A DNA stretch of 64,000 nucleotides. Origin: Methanothermobacter sp. CaT2 (lineage in GTDB: Archaea; Methanobacteriota; Methanobacteria; Methanobacteriales; Methanothermobacteraceae). Positions 25,786 to 34,294 of this stretch are shown one piece after another. The notes under the pieces are model-generated. The model did no database searches and was not told the origin of the DNA. It was given only the letters and a program-made list of their open reading frames with translations. The stretch covers positions 1,623,501 to 1,687,500 of the forward strand of contig NZ_AP011952.1 in NCBI RefSeq assembly GCF_000828575.1, read 5' to 3'. The position numbers were made by a program, and so were the translations under genes. How positions within the stretch are numbered: the stretch's first letter is position 1; each line of letters starts with the position of its first letter.

Positions 25786-26546
25786 ATTGGGCTGATTTTA
25801 AGGAGATCCCCTATGTTTCCATCAGAAACCCGCCTTATGTCACTGCGGCTGAAACCCTCCATCTTCATTCTCTGAACTGTTCTTGGAACTGAAAGGGGAT
25901 CAGATGGCGCTGAGCTCATGTCACTGTTAAGTACAAACCTTTCTGTTCCATATTCACGCAGAATTTCAACGGCTTCCTCTGGCGTAAGCTTTTCAGGTTG
26001 CACAGTCAGTCCCAGCATGCACTCGGTTTCTACAAGCTCCGGGAGAACCTCCATGTTAACATGTTCCACCACCACCATGGACTCATCGATTGTACCATCG
26101 ATCACATCCATTATCTGGGGGGTAATATCGGCCTTTCCTCTCCGCGGGGTGTGGACAATCACAGGGTAACCAAGTTCCTCAGCCACTTTTAGCTGAGATT
26201 TAAAGACATCCTTTTCAATTTCCGAACCAGAGTCAAGACCCACCTCACCAACAGCAACCACAGACGGATTTTTGAGGAGATCTGGGAGTTTTTCAATCAC
26301 CCTTTCAGGGTCACGGGGTATTGCCCGGGGGTGTATTCCAAGGGCGATATAGAGTTTTAACCCATTGCGGGCGGCCCTCTCAGGGTCCACTGTTACCAGT
26401 CTCCTGAAATGCGCCATGACAACATCCGATGATGTCATCTCCAGAGGGTCATGGGCACAGGTAATGGCCCCCTCTATACCACTCACAGCCATAAGTTCAA
26501 AATCTTCAAAGGGTCTCGTATCCGCATGTATATGGCTATCTATCAG
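25782..26546 (-). CDS. TatD-related metal-dependent hydrolase, probable CTG start
   Basis: A ~254-residue TIM-barrel hydrolase: IDSHIHADTRPF at the N-terminus (HxH metal ligands), GIHPRAIP, VGEVGLDSGSE, VIVHTPRRGK, VVVEHVN and LNSDMSSAPSDP, the ordered metal sites of the TatD/amidohydrolase group. Homologues normally begin M-I-D-S-H. Here the codon at that place is CTG (26546-26544) with AAAGGAGG seven bases upstream; the only in-frame alternative is TTG 26588, which would place the ribosome site inside the gene. So CTG initiation is likely. TatD proteins are 3'-exonucleases or related; exact substrate unknown. Confidence 0.75.
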   Translation of the reverse strand: MIDSHIHADTRPFEDFELMAVSGIEGAITCAHDPLEMTSSDVVMAHFRRLVTVDPERAARNGLKLYIALGIHPRAIPRDPERVIEKLPDLLKNPSVVAVGEVGLDSGSEIEKDVFKSQLKVAEELGYPVIVHTPRRGKADITPQIMDVIDGTIDESMVVVEHVNMEVLPELVETECMLGLTVQPEKLTPEEAVEILREYGTERFVLNSDMSSAPSDPLSVPRTVQRMKMEGFSRSDIRRVSDGNIGDLLKISPI

Positions 26547-26636
26547 TTCAAAACCTCCTTTAAACCACTGCAACTGTAAATTGCTCAATAAAATATTTAA
26601 AATCTGATGAATATAAAGACATAAGGAGGCTGTTTG

Positions 26637-27485
26637 ATGTACGAAGAGAGGCTCACTGACGTATACGAATATCTCTATGAGGATCTTCAGTTCATCCTCA
26701 AATCCAGCATAAGGTTCAGGATAATGGTTTCGCTTCTCAGGTCACCAAAAACCTTTGATGAGATTAAAGGGGAGGTTAAGGTGAGCCTTCCAGCACTTTA
26801 CAGTAACATAAGATTACTTCTTGAGGAGGAGTCCATCACCAGGAGGGGGGACTCTTACAGCCTCACCTCAGAGGCAACCCTCAAAACCCTCTCAGCACTG
26901 AAATTAATGAACTCTGTGAGGGTTATAAATGGATTTGATGAAATCTGGCTGAATCATGATATCAGCGGGATTCCTGAATACCTAATTGAGGATATTGACT
27001 GGCTCATAAATTCTGAACTCATCAGGTCAGCGCCTGAGGATATATACAGGCCCCACAACACCTACAGAAAACTTATAGAGGATTCTGAGGAAGTTTATGG
27101 CGTATCCCCCATCTCTCACAGGGACCTGGTTGATATCTATGAGGGGCTCCTGGAAAGGGGGGTTCATGTTGAACTTGTCCTTACAGATGGCGTGATACGG
27201 GAGATGGTTTTAAATGCAAGTTTCGGGCTCCTCAGGACTGCAATTAAGAACAGAAACCTTAAGGTTCTCCGATTTCAGGGCTCATTGAAGATTGCGTTCA
27301 CGGTGACCGATAAGTTCCTCTCACTGGGTCTTTTTGATAGCAGAGGATTTTATGACCAGAACAGGGATATCATGAGTACTGACAGTAGAGCCATTGAGTG
27401 GGGCTTCCGGCTCTATGAACATTACAGGGAGAGATCTGAAAAGCTTGGCATCAGAAACCTGACTGGAATAATGTTATCAATGTAG
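26637..27485 (+). CDS. Winged-helix regulator with FilR1/DUF1724-type domain (copy 1)
   Basis: A 282-residue protein: an N-terminal winged helix (res. ~20-95, SPKTFDEIKGEVKVSLPALY and RRGDSYSLTSEA) and a C-terminal effector-like domain (res. ~115-270) of the methanogen FilR1/DUF1724 type with IPEYLIEDIDWLINSELIRS and VHVELVLTDGVIREM. AAGGAGG lies seven bases ahead of ATG 26637. Followed after ten bases by a paralogue, so the two are a tandem regulator pair; targets unknown. Confidence 0.85.
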   Translation: MYEERLTDVYEYLYEDLQFILKSSIRFRIMVSLLRSPKTFDEIKGEVKVSLPALYSNIRLLLEEESITRRGDSYSLTSEATLKTLSALKLMNSVRVINGFDEIWLNHDISGIPEYLIEDIDWLINSELIRSAPEDIYRPHNTYRKLIEDSEEVYGVSPISHRDLVDIYEGLLERGVHVELVLTDGVIREMVLNASFGLLRTAIKNRNLKVLRFQGSLKIAFTVTDKFLSLGLFDSRGFYDQNRDIMSTDSRAIEWGFRLYEHYRERSEKLGIRNLTGIMLSM

Positions 27486-27495
27486 GGGGCAGAGG

Positions 27496-28383
27496 ATGGA
27501 ACTTAACAGTGATTTTAACCTACTTTCAGGGTTTTCGGATGACATTCATGATTTGCTTGCTGAGATCAGATTTATAGCAGGATCCCGGGTGCGATCAGGT
27601 GTAATACTCAATCTTATGGACGGAGAAAAAAGGGTTTCTGAGATCAGGGACATCATAAGGACCTCAAATTCAGCCACCACACATGCACTCATGGAGCTGG
27701 AGGAAAGGAGGCTGGTGGAGAGGTCCTCAGATACATGCAGACTAACTTCAAAGGGAAAGCTTATGGGAATCACCCTATCAAAATTTATGAACTCAATGGA
27801 TGCTGTGAGGCTTCACAGGGAATTCTGGAACAAACATTCAATTGGATCAATTCCAGCGCGGTTCCTCATGGACATAAACGTCTTCAGGGACGCCTACATT
27901 GTTGAGGCAACACCAGATGACCTCCAGAGACCATATACCACCTACCTTGAGATGCTGGATAACGCCACACACCTCAGGGCAATGCTTTCATGCTGCCTTC
28001 CCAGGCACACAGAATCAATAGCAGGGTTCGTTGAAACTGGTGGAAGAGTGGAGCTCATACTGACACCTGATACATATCATGTTTTTCTTGGGGAGTCTGG
28101 TTTAATGAACCTCCATGAACTCATGGATTCAGATTTACTGAAAATTGGGGTTCTCCCTGAGAACCAGGAGATCTCATACCTGATATCTGACACATTTTTC
28201 TCAATGAGCCTCTTTAAAAGGGATGGCTTTGATTCATCAAAAACGGAAATCCTGTTGGGTCATGGGGATGAGATTCTCCAGTGGGGGAACAGTCTGTTTG
28301 ATTACCACTGGAGCCTCTCATCGGTACTGGACAGTGAATCTCTGGGCAGCGTCAGGGAGACCCCGCTTCCTCTGGAGGAGTAG
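27496..28383 (+). CDS. Winged-helix regulator with FilR1/DUF1724-type domain (copy 2)
   Basis: A 295-residue paralogue of the preceding gene: winged helix at ~residues 25-95 (NLMDGEKRVSEIRDIIRTSN, RSSDTCRLTSKGKLMG) and the same C-terminal domain (IPARFLMDINVFRDAYIVEA, RVELILTPDTYHVFL, ETEILLGHGDEILQWG-like end). Divergence from copy 1 is large, so the duplication is old. Its 3' end is convergent with glyS with a two-base gap. Confidence 0.85.
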   Translation: MELNSDFNLLSGFSDDIHDLLAEIRFIAGSRVRSGVILNLMDGEKRVSEIRDIIRTSNSATTHALMELEERRLVERSSDTCRLTSKGKLMGITLSKFMNSMDAVRLHREFWNKHSIGSIPARFLMDINVFRDAYIVEATPDDLQRPYTTYLEMLDNATHLRAMLSCCLPRHTESIAGFVETGGRVELILTPDTYHVFLGESGLMNLHELMDSDLLKIGVLPENQEISYLISDTFFSMSLFKRDGFDSSKTEILLGHGDEILQWGNSLFDYHWSLSSVLDSESLGSVRETPLPLEE

Positions 28384-28385
28384 TT

Positions 28386-30080
28386 TCAGGATTTTATAAA
28401 TTCCTCTAACTTTGAATCCAGTTCCTCAATCTTCAACCTTATCTGACTGCAGTCATCCCTGCTCCTGAGGGTCACTGTTCCATCCTCAAGGGTTTCATGG
28501 TCCACTGTAACCGCAAATGGAACCCCTATTTCATCTGAACGGGCATACCTTCTCCCTATGGTCCCTGAGGAGTCAAATTCAGCTATGAACCCTGATTTTC
28601 TGAGCTTTCTTTTTATTTCAAGGGCAACCTCAACCATTTCTTTCTTGTTTACAAGGGGGAACACGCTGACCTCCACCGGCGCAACATGGGGTGGGAGTCG
28701 GAAGTAGGTCCTGTCATCTTCATCCACAAGGGAATGGAGGAGAAGGGTGTAGATTATTCTGTCTATACCGAACGATGGCTCTATGACATGTGGATAGACC
28801 TTTTCTCCTGTCACAACTTCCTCCACATCCTCAAAGGTGACATCATCTGGCAGTATTTCGAATTCACCGTCAAGGATGAATTTGCCCTCATTCCTGAGTG
28901 CTTTTTCCACTTCATCAGCTTCAATTTCACTGAGTGCCTGGGCTATCCTTGCAGCGTCCTTGCGGAACCTTGGACCGAGTCTGCCCATGTCAGGTTTAAC
29001 AGCGCGCCTTTTAATTTTCTTTGGTTTTTCGTATTCTATGAAAACCCTTAGGTCCTCGCCGCTGTACTGGCTGTGGGATTTTAGATCATAGTCTGTCCTG
29101 TCGGCTATCCCTATAATCTCTATCCAGCCATAGGAATCTGTGAATGCCTCAACGTCCCAGCAGTCAATTGCATAGTGGGCCATTTCAGAGGGAAGGTGCT
29201 GCCTGAACCTCAGGGCATCCTCGGGTATTCCTATATCTGTGAGGAACCTCTTTGCAAGGCAGAGGTGGTATGTCAGTATTTCACTTGATACAATGCCCTT
29301 TTCAACCGCTTCAGCAGCGGTCATCTCAGAGGGCTCTGAACCATCAAGCTGGTCATCTGCAGAATATAATCTGAGTTTATCCCCTTTAACAGTATCAAAA
29401 TCAGGGTGTGACTTGTCTTCAGGGTTGACGAATATCTCTGCCTCTGCCTGTGTGAACTCACGGAGCCTTATAACACCCTGTCTGGGTGATATCTCATTGC
29501 GGTATGATTTGCCCAGCTGAACAACGCCGAATGGCAGGCGGTTTCTGAAGAACCTCAGAAGCCTCTTGAAGGGTATGAATATCCCCTGGGCAGTTTCAGG
29601 TCTGAGGTACCCTGTTTTTTTTCCTTTAGCCCCTATCAGGGTCTGGAACATGAGGTTGTAGCTCCATACATGGGTGAGGTGTCCACCACACCTCGGGCAC
29701 CTTATAGCCTCATCTGATATGATCTCTGTAAGCTCCTGGTTTTCGAGGCCCTCAACATCCCTTCCTGTTGCATCCTCGATTATGTGGTCGGCCCTGTAGA
29801 CATCCATGCACTCCTTGCACTGGGTCATTGGGTCATTGAAGTGGTCAACGTGTCCTGATGCCTTGAGGGCCTCCTCTGGCATTATGGTGGGGGACTCTAT
29901 TTCATAGAAGCCCTCCCTGACCACATAGAATTCACGCCACCTGTTCATTATCTTGTTCTTGAGTGTTGCTCCAAGTGGTCCGTAATCCACGAAACCTGCC
30001 ACACCTGAGTAGATTTCAAATGAAGACCACAGGAAACCTCTCTTCCTTGCAACGGTCATTGTCTTTTCATGATTCAACAT
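28386..30080 (-). CDS. glyS: Glycyl-tRNA synthetase
   Basis: A 564-residue class II synthetase of the archaeal/eukaryotic homodimer type. Seen: RKRGFLWSSFEIYSGVAGFVDYGPLG at the start (in pieces: WSSFEIYSGVAGFVDYGPLG), motif 2 with SYRNEISPRQGVIRLREFTQ, the zinc-like cysteine pairs CKECMDV and CPRCGGH in the insertion, motif 3 EPSFGIDRIIYTLL, and a C-terminal anticodon-binding domain. ATG 30080, five bases after GGAGTG, is preferred over GTG 30086. It lies 15 bp downstream of dcd on the same strand. Confidence 0.96.
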   Translation of the reverse strand: MLNHEKTMTVARKRGFLWSSFEIYSGVAGFVDYGPLGATLKNKIMNRWREFYVVREGFYEIESPTIMPEEALKASGHVDHFNDPMTQCKECMDVYRADHIIEDATGRDVEGLENQELTEIISDEAIRCPRCGGHLTHVWSYNLMFQTLIGAKGKKTGYLRPETAQGIFIPFKRLLRFFRNRLPFGVVQLGKSYRNEISPRQGVIRLREFTQAEAEIFVNPEDKSHPDFDTVKGDKLRLYSADDQLDGSEPSEMTAAEAVEKGIVSSEILTYHLCLAKRFLTDIGIPEDALRFRQHLPSEMAHYAIDCWDVEAFTDSYGWIEIIGIADRTDYDLKSHSQYSGEDLRVFIEYEKPKKIKRRAVKPDMGRLGPRFRKDAARIAQALSEIEADEVEKALRNEGKFILDGEFEILPDDVTFEDVEEVVTGEKVYPHVIEPSFGIDRIIYTLLLHSLVDEDDRTYFRLPPHVAPVEVSVFPLVNKKEMVEVALEIKRKLRKSGFIAEFDSSGTIGRRYARSDEIGVPFAVTVDHETLEDGTVTLRSRDDCSQIRLKIEELDSKLEEFIKS

Positions 30081-30095
30081 GATCACTCCTTTTCA

Positions 30096-30689
30096 TCAGA
30101 TCCTTGAGGTTCTTATTTCATAATCATCCTTTATCCTGCTTGTCTGGGGCCTTGTCTGGCCGATGTATTTGCTGTCACGTGATGGGTGACCATATGGTTT
30201 CTCTGCAGGACTTGTCATTGTCTCGAAGACTATCTGGCAGACCCTCTGGCCAGGGTAGAGGGCCACCGGCATCTTACCTATATTGGATATCTCAAGGGTT
30301 ATCCTTCCATGGAAGCCAGGGTCCACGTATCCTGCAGTTACATGCATGGTTATGCCGAGCCTCCCGATGGATGACCGGCCCTCAACCCTTGCAACAAGGT
30401 TGTCTGGCAGCCCTATGTATTCATAGGTTGTTGCAAGGGCAAATTCACCTGGATGTATTATGAATGGACCCTCCTCGACATGAAAGGTCTCCATGTAGGA
30501 CTCTATATCTGCGGGGTCCTTGGGGTCTATGCAGGGTTTTCTTATAACCCTGAATCCCCGGAATTCATCGCCTATTCTGAGGTCAACTGAGGATGGCTGT
30601 ATCTGCCTTTCAGGGTCATCAAGGGGGTCTATGGTTATCAGTCCCTCCTCAAGGTACCTCTTTATGTCACGGTCGCTGAGTATTGCCAT
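30096..30689 (-). CDS. dcd: dCTP deaminase (possibly bifunctional with dUTPase)
   Basis: A 197-residue trimeric-dUTPase-fold protein. VEGRSSIGRLGITMHVTAGYVDPGFHGRIT (seen as EGRSSIGRLGI and HVTAGYVDPGFHG) carries the catalytic Arg/Ser and Glu region of dCTP deaminase. Methanogen enzymes such as the Methanocaldococcus one both deaminate dCTP and hydrolyse dUTP; the same residues are here, so both activities are possible. AGAGGAGATG lies just upstream of ATG 30689. The upstream spacer contains a second degenerate copy of this ribosome site. Confidence 0.9.
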   Translation of the reverse strand: MAILSDRDIKRYLEEGLITIDPLDDPERQIQPSSVDLRIGDEFRGFRVIRKPCIDPKDPADIESYMETFHVEEGPFIIHPGEFALATTYEYIGLPDNLVARVEGRSSIGRLGITMHVTAGYVDPGFHGRITLEISNIGKMPVALYPGQRVCQIVFETMTSPAEKPYGHPSRDSKYIGQTRPQTSRIKDDYEIRTSRI

Positions 30690-30789
30690 TAAAACATCTC
30701 CTCTTCATTTTAGGGGTATTTTTCCTTCACCTTGCTCTCGCCAAAGCATCTCCTCTTTATTCTCAGGATCATTCTTGTTCCTTCACTTT
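30690..30789. repeat. Imperfect ~45-bp duplication between the DUF1512 gene and dcd
   Basis: 30690-30733 and 30742-30789 align over their length with small gaps: both hold CATCTCCTCTT-ATT near the left end and CCTTCAC-TT at the right. On the minus strand, the copy nearer the DUF1512 gene encodes its last codons (KVKEQE-stop) and an unused AGAGGAGATG; the other encodes KVKEKYP-stop out of use and the real dcd ribosome site. Confidence 0.75.
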
Positions 30790-31833
30790 GATTTCCCCTG
30801 GCTTTTCAACGGCGTCAGGGATGCCGCTGCTGTTACCCACGCCTATTATGAGAATTGAATCTGCATCTGACCTGGATATTATATCCTCTATCCTTGAGCG
30901 GGCGACGCTGCAGGCGTCAAGTATTTCCCTCGTCATATGGGACATTGCCTCCTCGGGGGACATCTTTATTATGATGGCGTGGGTTCTGTGTTCAAGTATC
31001 ATGTTCTCCATGAACCACTTTTCAACCCCAGGGCCACCTATGGCCACCCCAACCCCCTCAGCCACTGTACCTGTTTTTTCACCCTCCAGTTTGGCGGCAG
31101 CATCCACCATTATCACCTCATGGAACTCATCCTCACCGAGGATCTCTTCAAGGGCCTTCACCACCATTCCAAGCCTTGAACCAGGCCCATAAGGCTTCAG
31201 AATACCAATATCCTTATCCATGAATCTTTTCCTTACATAGACCATTTCATGCAGGTGTTTTTTACTGTCCTCTTCATCTATGAGCATCCCTGCTGTGAGG
31301 GGACCGGCACCGTCACCCAGGGGTAGGGATGATGAGATTGCACTGCAGCCATCCAGGTATGCCCTGGCGGTCCTCATGATCAGCTCAAGGTTCATCTGAA
31401 GGGCAACCAGGATCTGAAGGTTTCCTGTCTTCCTTGACAGTTCAAGGTTATGCCTCAGAAATTTGAGGATGCCCCGGATACCTGCGGTCACCTTTATACA
31501 CATTATTATGTTAGCCTTTTTTTTGCCGTCTGCATCCGGGGAAATCTCTTCAACCATCTCCCTGATACGGAGGTCTCCCATCTCCAGGAGCCTCCTGAAT
31601 TTATCTGCAAGTCCTGATGGATCAATATCAGAGGGGGGTACTATGAAGAACTCCAGGTAGTCATCAAGGAGACCCTCATCTGTGATGCCGCTGAGGTCCA
31701 TTATTATCTTTCTGGCCTTCTTCTCCATATCATCCAGTTCCCTGATTGCCCCCTCAACCGCAGAGAACATCCTCATCCTGATTATAACAGGCAGGAAAAT
31801 GATGAGTACGATGAAGATAATGATACCCACCAT
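30769..31833 (-). CDS. DUF1512 membrane-anchored protein
   Basis: A 354-residue protein with one N-terminal membrane helix (res. 2-18, VGIIIFIVLIIFLPVIIRM) and a large cytosolic part. The C-terminal half (VMVDAAAKLEGEKTGTVAEG and SILIIGVGNSSGIPDAVEK) is the archaeal DUF1512 region, which is highly conserved among methanogens but has no assigned activity. Glycine-rich stretches hint at nucleotide or phosphate binding, without a proven motif. Lies between dcd and the TrmJ-like gene on the minus strand. Confidence 0.78.
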   Translation of the reverse strand: MVGIIIFIVLIIFLPVIIRMRMFSAVEGAIRELDDMEKKARKIIMDLSGITDEGLLDDYLEFFIVPPSDIDPSGLADKFRRLLEMGDLRIREMVEEISPDADGKKKANIIMCIKVTAGIRGILKFLRHNLELSRKTGNLQILVALQMNLELIMRTARAYLDGCSAISSSLPLGDGAGPLTAGMLIDEEDSKKHLHEMVYVRKRFMDKDIGILKPYGPGSRLGMVVKALEEILGEDEFHEVIMVDAAAKLEGEKTGTVAEGVGVAIGGPGVEKWFMENMILEHRTHAIIIKMSPEEAMSHMTREILDACSVARSRIEDIISRSDADSILIIGVGNSSGIPDAVEKPGEIKVKEQE

Positions 31834-31872
31834 ATCAAGTAAACCGAAAAACAGACCAAGACCTCCTGAACC

Positions 31873-32595
31873 TTATTCTTTAATCCTGTTTTTTATTCTC
31901 CGGAGGACACCCTTAAGTGTATGGGCCTCCCTTGCTGTTATGAAGGCCCTCCCGGTCACATTCCTGAACACTCTCGAGGCAACCCTCTCCTTGTGTGGTG
32001 GAATGTCAATCAATGAGAGTATCTCGTCCATCTCATCCACGAGAAGTTTTTTTTCAACTCCTGAGGCCTCCTCAAGTCCTTCGCAATCAAAATCTCTTTT
32101 TTTGAATATCTCATAAAATATTATTGCGGCGGCGTGGGTTATATTCATTATGGGGTATTCACTATCTGTGGGGATACTCACCACCATGTCGCATAGGCCG
32201 AGTTCCCTGTTTGAGAGCCCGTCCCCCTCACGCCCAAAGAGGATGAAGGTCCTTGAGGAGGGGTTGATGGATGAGGCGAGCCGGGATGGTCTCAGGGGTA
32301 TTCTGTCAACGTTGTAGCTCCCTCCAGGCACACCTGTTGTCCCAACAAGAAAGTCAGGTTCAAGTTTTTCCATCATCTCATCAAGGGTCTGGTAGATGAT
32401 GGCATCCTCAACAAGGTCCCTGGCATGCATTGCCTGGTAATAGGCCTCATCCTCAAGGCTGCAGGGGTTTATTAGGATTAGATTTTGAAGGCCGAAGTTT
32501 TTCATGGCCCTCGCAAGGAAACCCACATTTCCAGGGGTTTCAGGTTCCACAAAGACGACTCCAATGTTTCTGGAGAGGAGCTCGTAAACTTCCAT
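31873..32595 (-). CDS. TrmJ-type tRNA 2'-O-methyltransferase (SPOUT)
   Basis: A ~240-residue SPOUT methyltransferase: VVFVEPETPGNVGFLARAMK (motif 1), FILFGREGDGLSN (motif 2) and IPTDSEYPIMNITHAAAIIF (motif 3), which build the knotted SAM site. A C-terminal helical extension (res. ~165-240) is typical of TrmJ, which methylates position 32 of tRNA. Archaeal TrmJ is the best match, though other SpoU proteins share these motifs. ATG 32595 (GAGGGGG upstream) is preferred over TTG 32610, which overlaps the tfrB stop. Confidence 0.85.
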   Translation of the reverse strand: MEVYELLSRNIGVVFVEPETPGNVGFLARAMKNFGLQNLILINPCSLEDEAYYQAMHARDLVEDAIIYQTLDEMMEKLEPDFLVGTTGVPGGSYNVDRIPLRPSRLASSINPSSRTFILFGREGDGLSNRELGLCDMVVSIPTDSEYPIMNITHAAAIIFYEIFKKRDFDCEGLEEASGVEKKLLVDEMDEILSLIDIPPHKERVASRVFRNVTGRAFITAREAHTLKGVLRRIKNRIKE

Positions 32596-32606
32596 ATCCA
32601 GCCCCC

Positions 32607-34076
32607 TCAATCGTCAGAATAGGCCATGTCAAGGAGTTCAAGGATGTTCATAACCTTCACGTCCCCAAGACCCTCTTTCTCAAGGGAATCCTTGATATGG
32701 AGCTGGCAGAAGGGGCATATTGTTATCACGGCGTCAACATTGAGTTTGCGTATCATCTCAGCCTTCTTCCTTCCCAGGCTTTCGGCTATCTCAGGTTTAC
32801 CGGATTTCACACCCCCACCTGATCCACAGCACTGCCCCTGTTTTTCCATTTCAACAAATTCAAGGCCGGGGATGCTGTTAAGTATCTTCCTTGGTTCCAG
32901 TTTAACGCCCTGGCCCCTCAAAAGGTGGCAGGGGTCATGGTAGGTCACCCTCATGTTGACCGGCTTCATTTTAATGTCGTCAATCCGATCCGCCAGGAAT
33001 TCGCTGATGTCAAGTACGTTCAGTTTAACGCCATAACGGGGATAGTCCTTCTTGAGGGTGGCTCCGCAGCCAGCACAGACTGTTATTATGGTATCATACC
33101 CCTCGAGGGCCCTCCTGTTTCTCTCAACAAGATCCTCAACAATATCGAGCTGTCCTGTCCTTATCATGGGTGATCCACAGCACACCTGACCATCAGGGAC
33201 GTCAACCTCGAAGCCGTGTTCTCTCAGCACCCTCAGAAGTGCCATTCCAACCTCAGGCATCCTGTAGTCGACCAGGCAGCCTGTGAAGAACCCTATCCTT
33301 GAGCCTGGGTTCTGCCCCACTGATTCAATGAAACCCTTTCCTATACGGTCAACGGATCTACCTGTCTCTGAAATGAGTTTTTTGATCTTTCTGTGGGCAT
33401 CGAGGGGTCCTGCGCCCTCTCTGCATGCCATGGCCCTCAGTTTTTCAATTGCATCCCCTGGTACATTGAGTTCCTTGGGGCATACCTCGGCACATTTACC
33501 GCAGGTGGTACAGCAGTAAAGTCCTTCCTCCACACCCCCAGCGGCTCTTTCGGCCTCATCACGGGGATCGAAGGCAAATTTTGATATGTACCTCATGAAG
33601 TAGGGTCCCGCATACTCTGTGCTCTCCTTTATAACAGGGCATGAACTTATACAGGAGAAACACTCTATGCATCCCCTCAGTTTCTTGGTGTCCTGGTAGT
33701 CCTCTGGTTTGATCCTCTGGATGCCCCTGGCTTCTGACTGGAGGTAGAGGCCCATGGCCCTCACCTTATCCTCTATTTCGCTCCTGTCAACCATAAGGTC
33801 CTTTATAACCGGGAGGTCCACCGGCTCAATAACGGCACCATCCTCCACCTCGGCCCTGCATGCCAGGACAACCTCCCCGTTCATCTTAACAGCACATGAA
33901 CCGCACTGCCCTGCCCTGCATGAGCTTCTGAAGGCAATATTGGCATTATACATTTTATTTATAAGCTGAAGGGCATCAAGAACCTTCATTTTTTCCTTTG
34001 AAGGTATATCATAACTTTCAAGATGTGGTTTCTCATCTACACCGGGTTCAAACCTTAAAACCTTAACATTTATCAT
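32607..34076 (-). CDS. tfrB: Thiol:fumarate reductase subunit B
   Basis: A 489-residue iron-sulfur/CCG protein. Residues 50-73 bind a [2Fe-2S] cluster (C53, C58, C61, C73 in CRAGQCGSC). Two [4Fe-4S] sites follow (CIECFSCISSCP and CCTTCGKCAEVCP). The C-terminal half has two CCG repeats (CCGSPMIRTG and CCGSGGGVKSG) like HdrB. This fusion of a succinate-dehydrogenase-type iron-sulfur subunit with an HdrB-type domain is the hallmark of TfrB, which oxidises coenzymes M and B to the heterodisulfide while TfrA reduces fumarate to succinate in the cytosol. tfrA is not in the window, consistent with the known separation of the two genes. Confidence 0.95.
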   Translation of the reverse strand: MINVKVLRFEPGVDEKPHLESYDIPSKEKMKVLDALQLINKMYNANIAFRSSCRAGQCGSCAVKMNGEVVLACRAEVEDGAVIEPVDLPVIKDLMVDRSEIEDKVRAMGLYLQSEARGIQRIKPEDYQDTKKLRGCIECFSCISSCPVIKESTEYAGPYFMRYISKFAFDPRDEAERAAGGVEEGLYCCTTCGKCAEVCPKELNVPGDAIEKLRAMACREGAGPLDAHRKIKKLISETGRSVDRIGKGFIESVGQNPGSRIGFFTGCLVDYRMPEVGMALLRVLREHGFEVDVPDGQVCCGSPMIRTGQLDIVEDLVERNRRALEGYDTIITVCAGCGATLKKDYPRYGVKLNVLDISEFLADRIDDIKMKPVNMRVTYHDPCHLLRGQGVKLEPRKILNSIPGLEFVEMEKQGQCCGSGGGVKSGKPEIAESLGRKKAEMIRKLNVDAVITICPFCQLHIKDSLEKEGLGDVKVMNILELLDMAYSDD

Positions 34077-34172
34077 TTTTATCTCCGCACCGAATCATGT
34101 GAAGAAATTATTTAGAATTAACTGAATCCTAATTGTTCATGGTCCATATTAAGGTTTGTGATTCCAACTGAT

Positions 34173-34188
34173 AAATTTTTTATAAAAT
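34173..34188 (+). promoter_or_regulatory. Candidate TATA promoter of iorAB
   Basis: TAAATTTTTTATAAAA lies ~110 bases ahead of ATG 34295. A start near 34207 would leave a leader of about 90 bases ending in the ribosome site GAGGTGA. The 218-bp gap between divergent tfrB and iorA contains no gene. Confidence 0.4.
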
Positions 34189-34294
34189 GTTAATAGATGT
34201 ATTCTGAGTACGGTTGCTATGTGTACTGACAGGATGTATCGCCTTGCAGGTCATCCACAGCAGAGTACTTAAATTATTACTCCGAGGTGATTTC

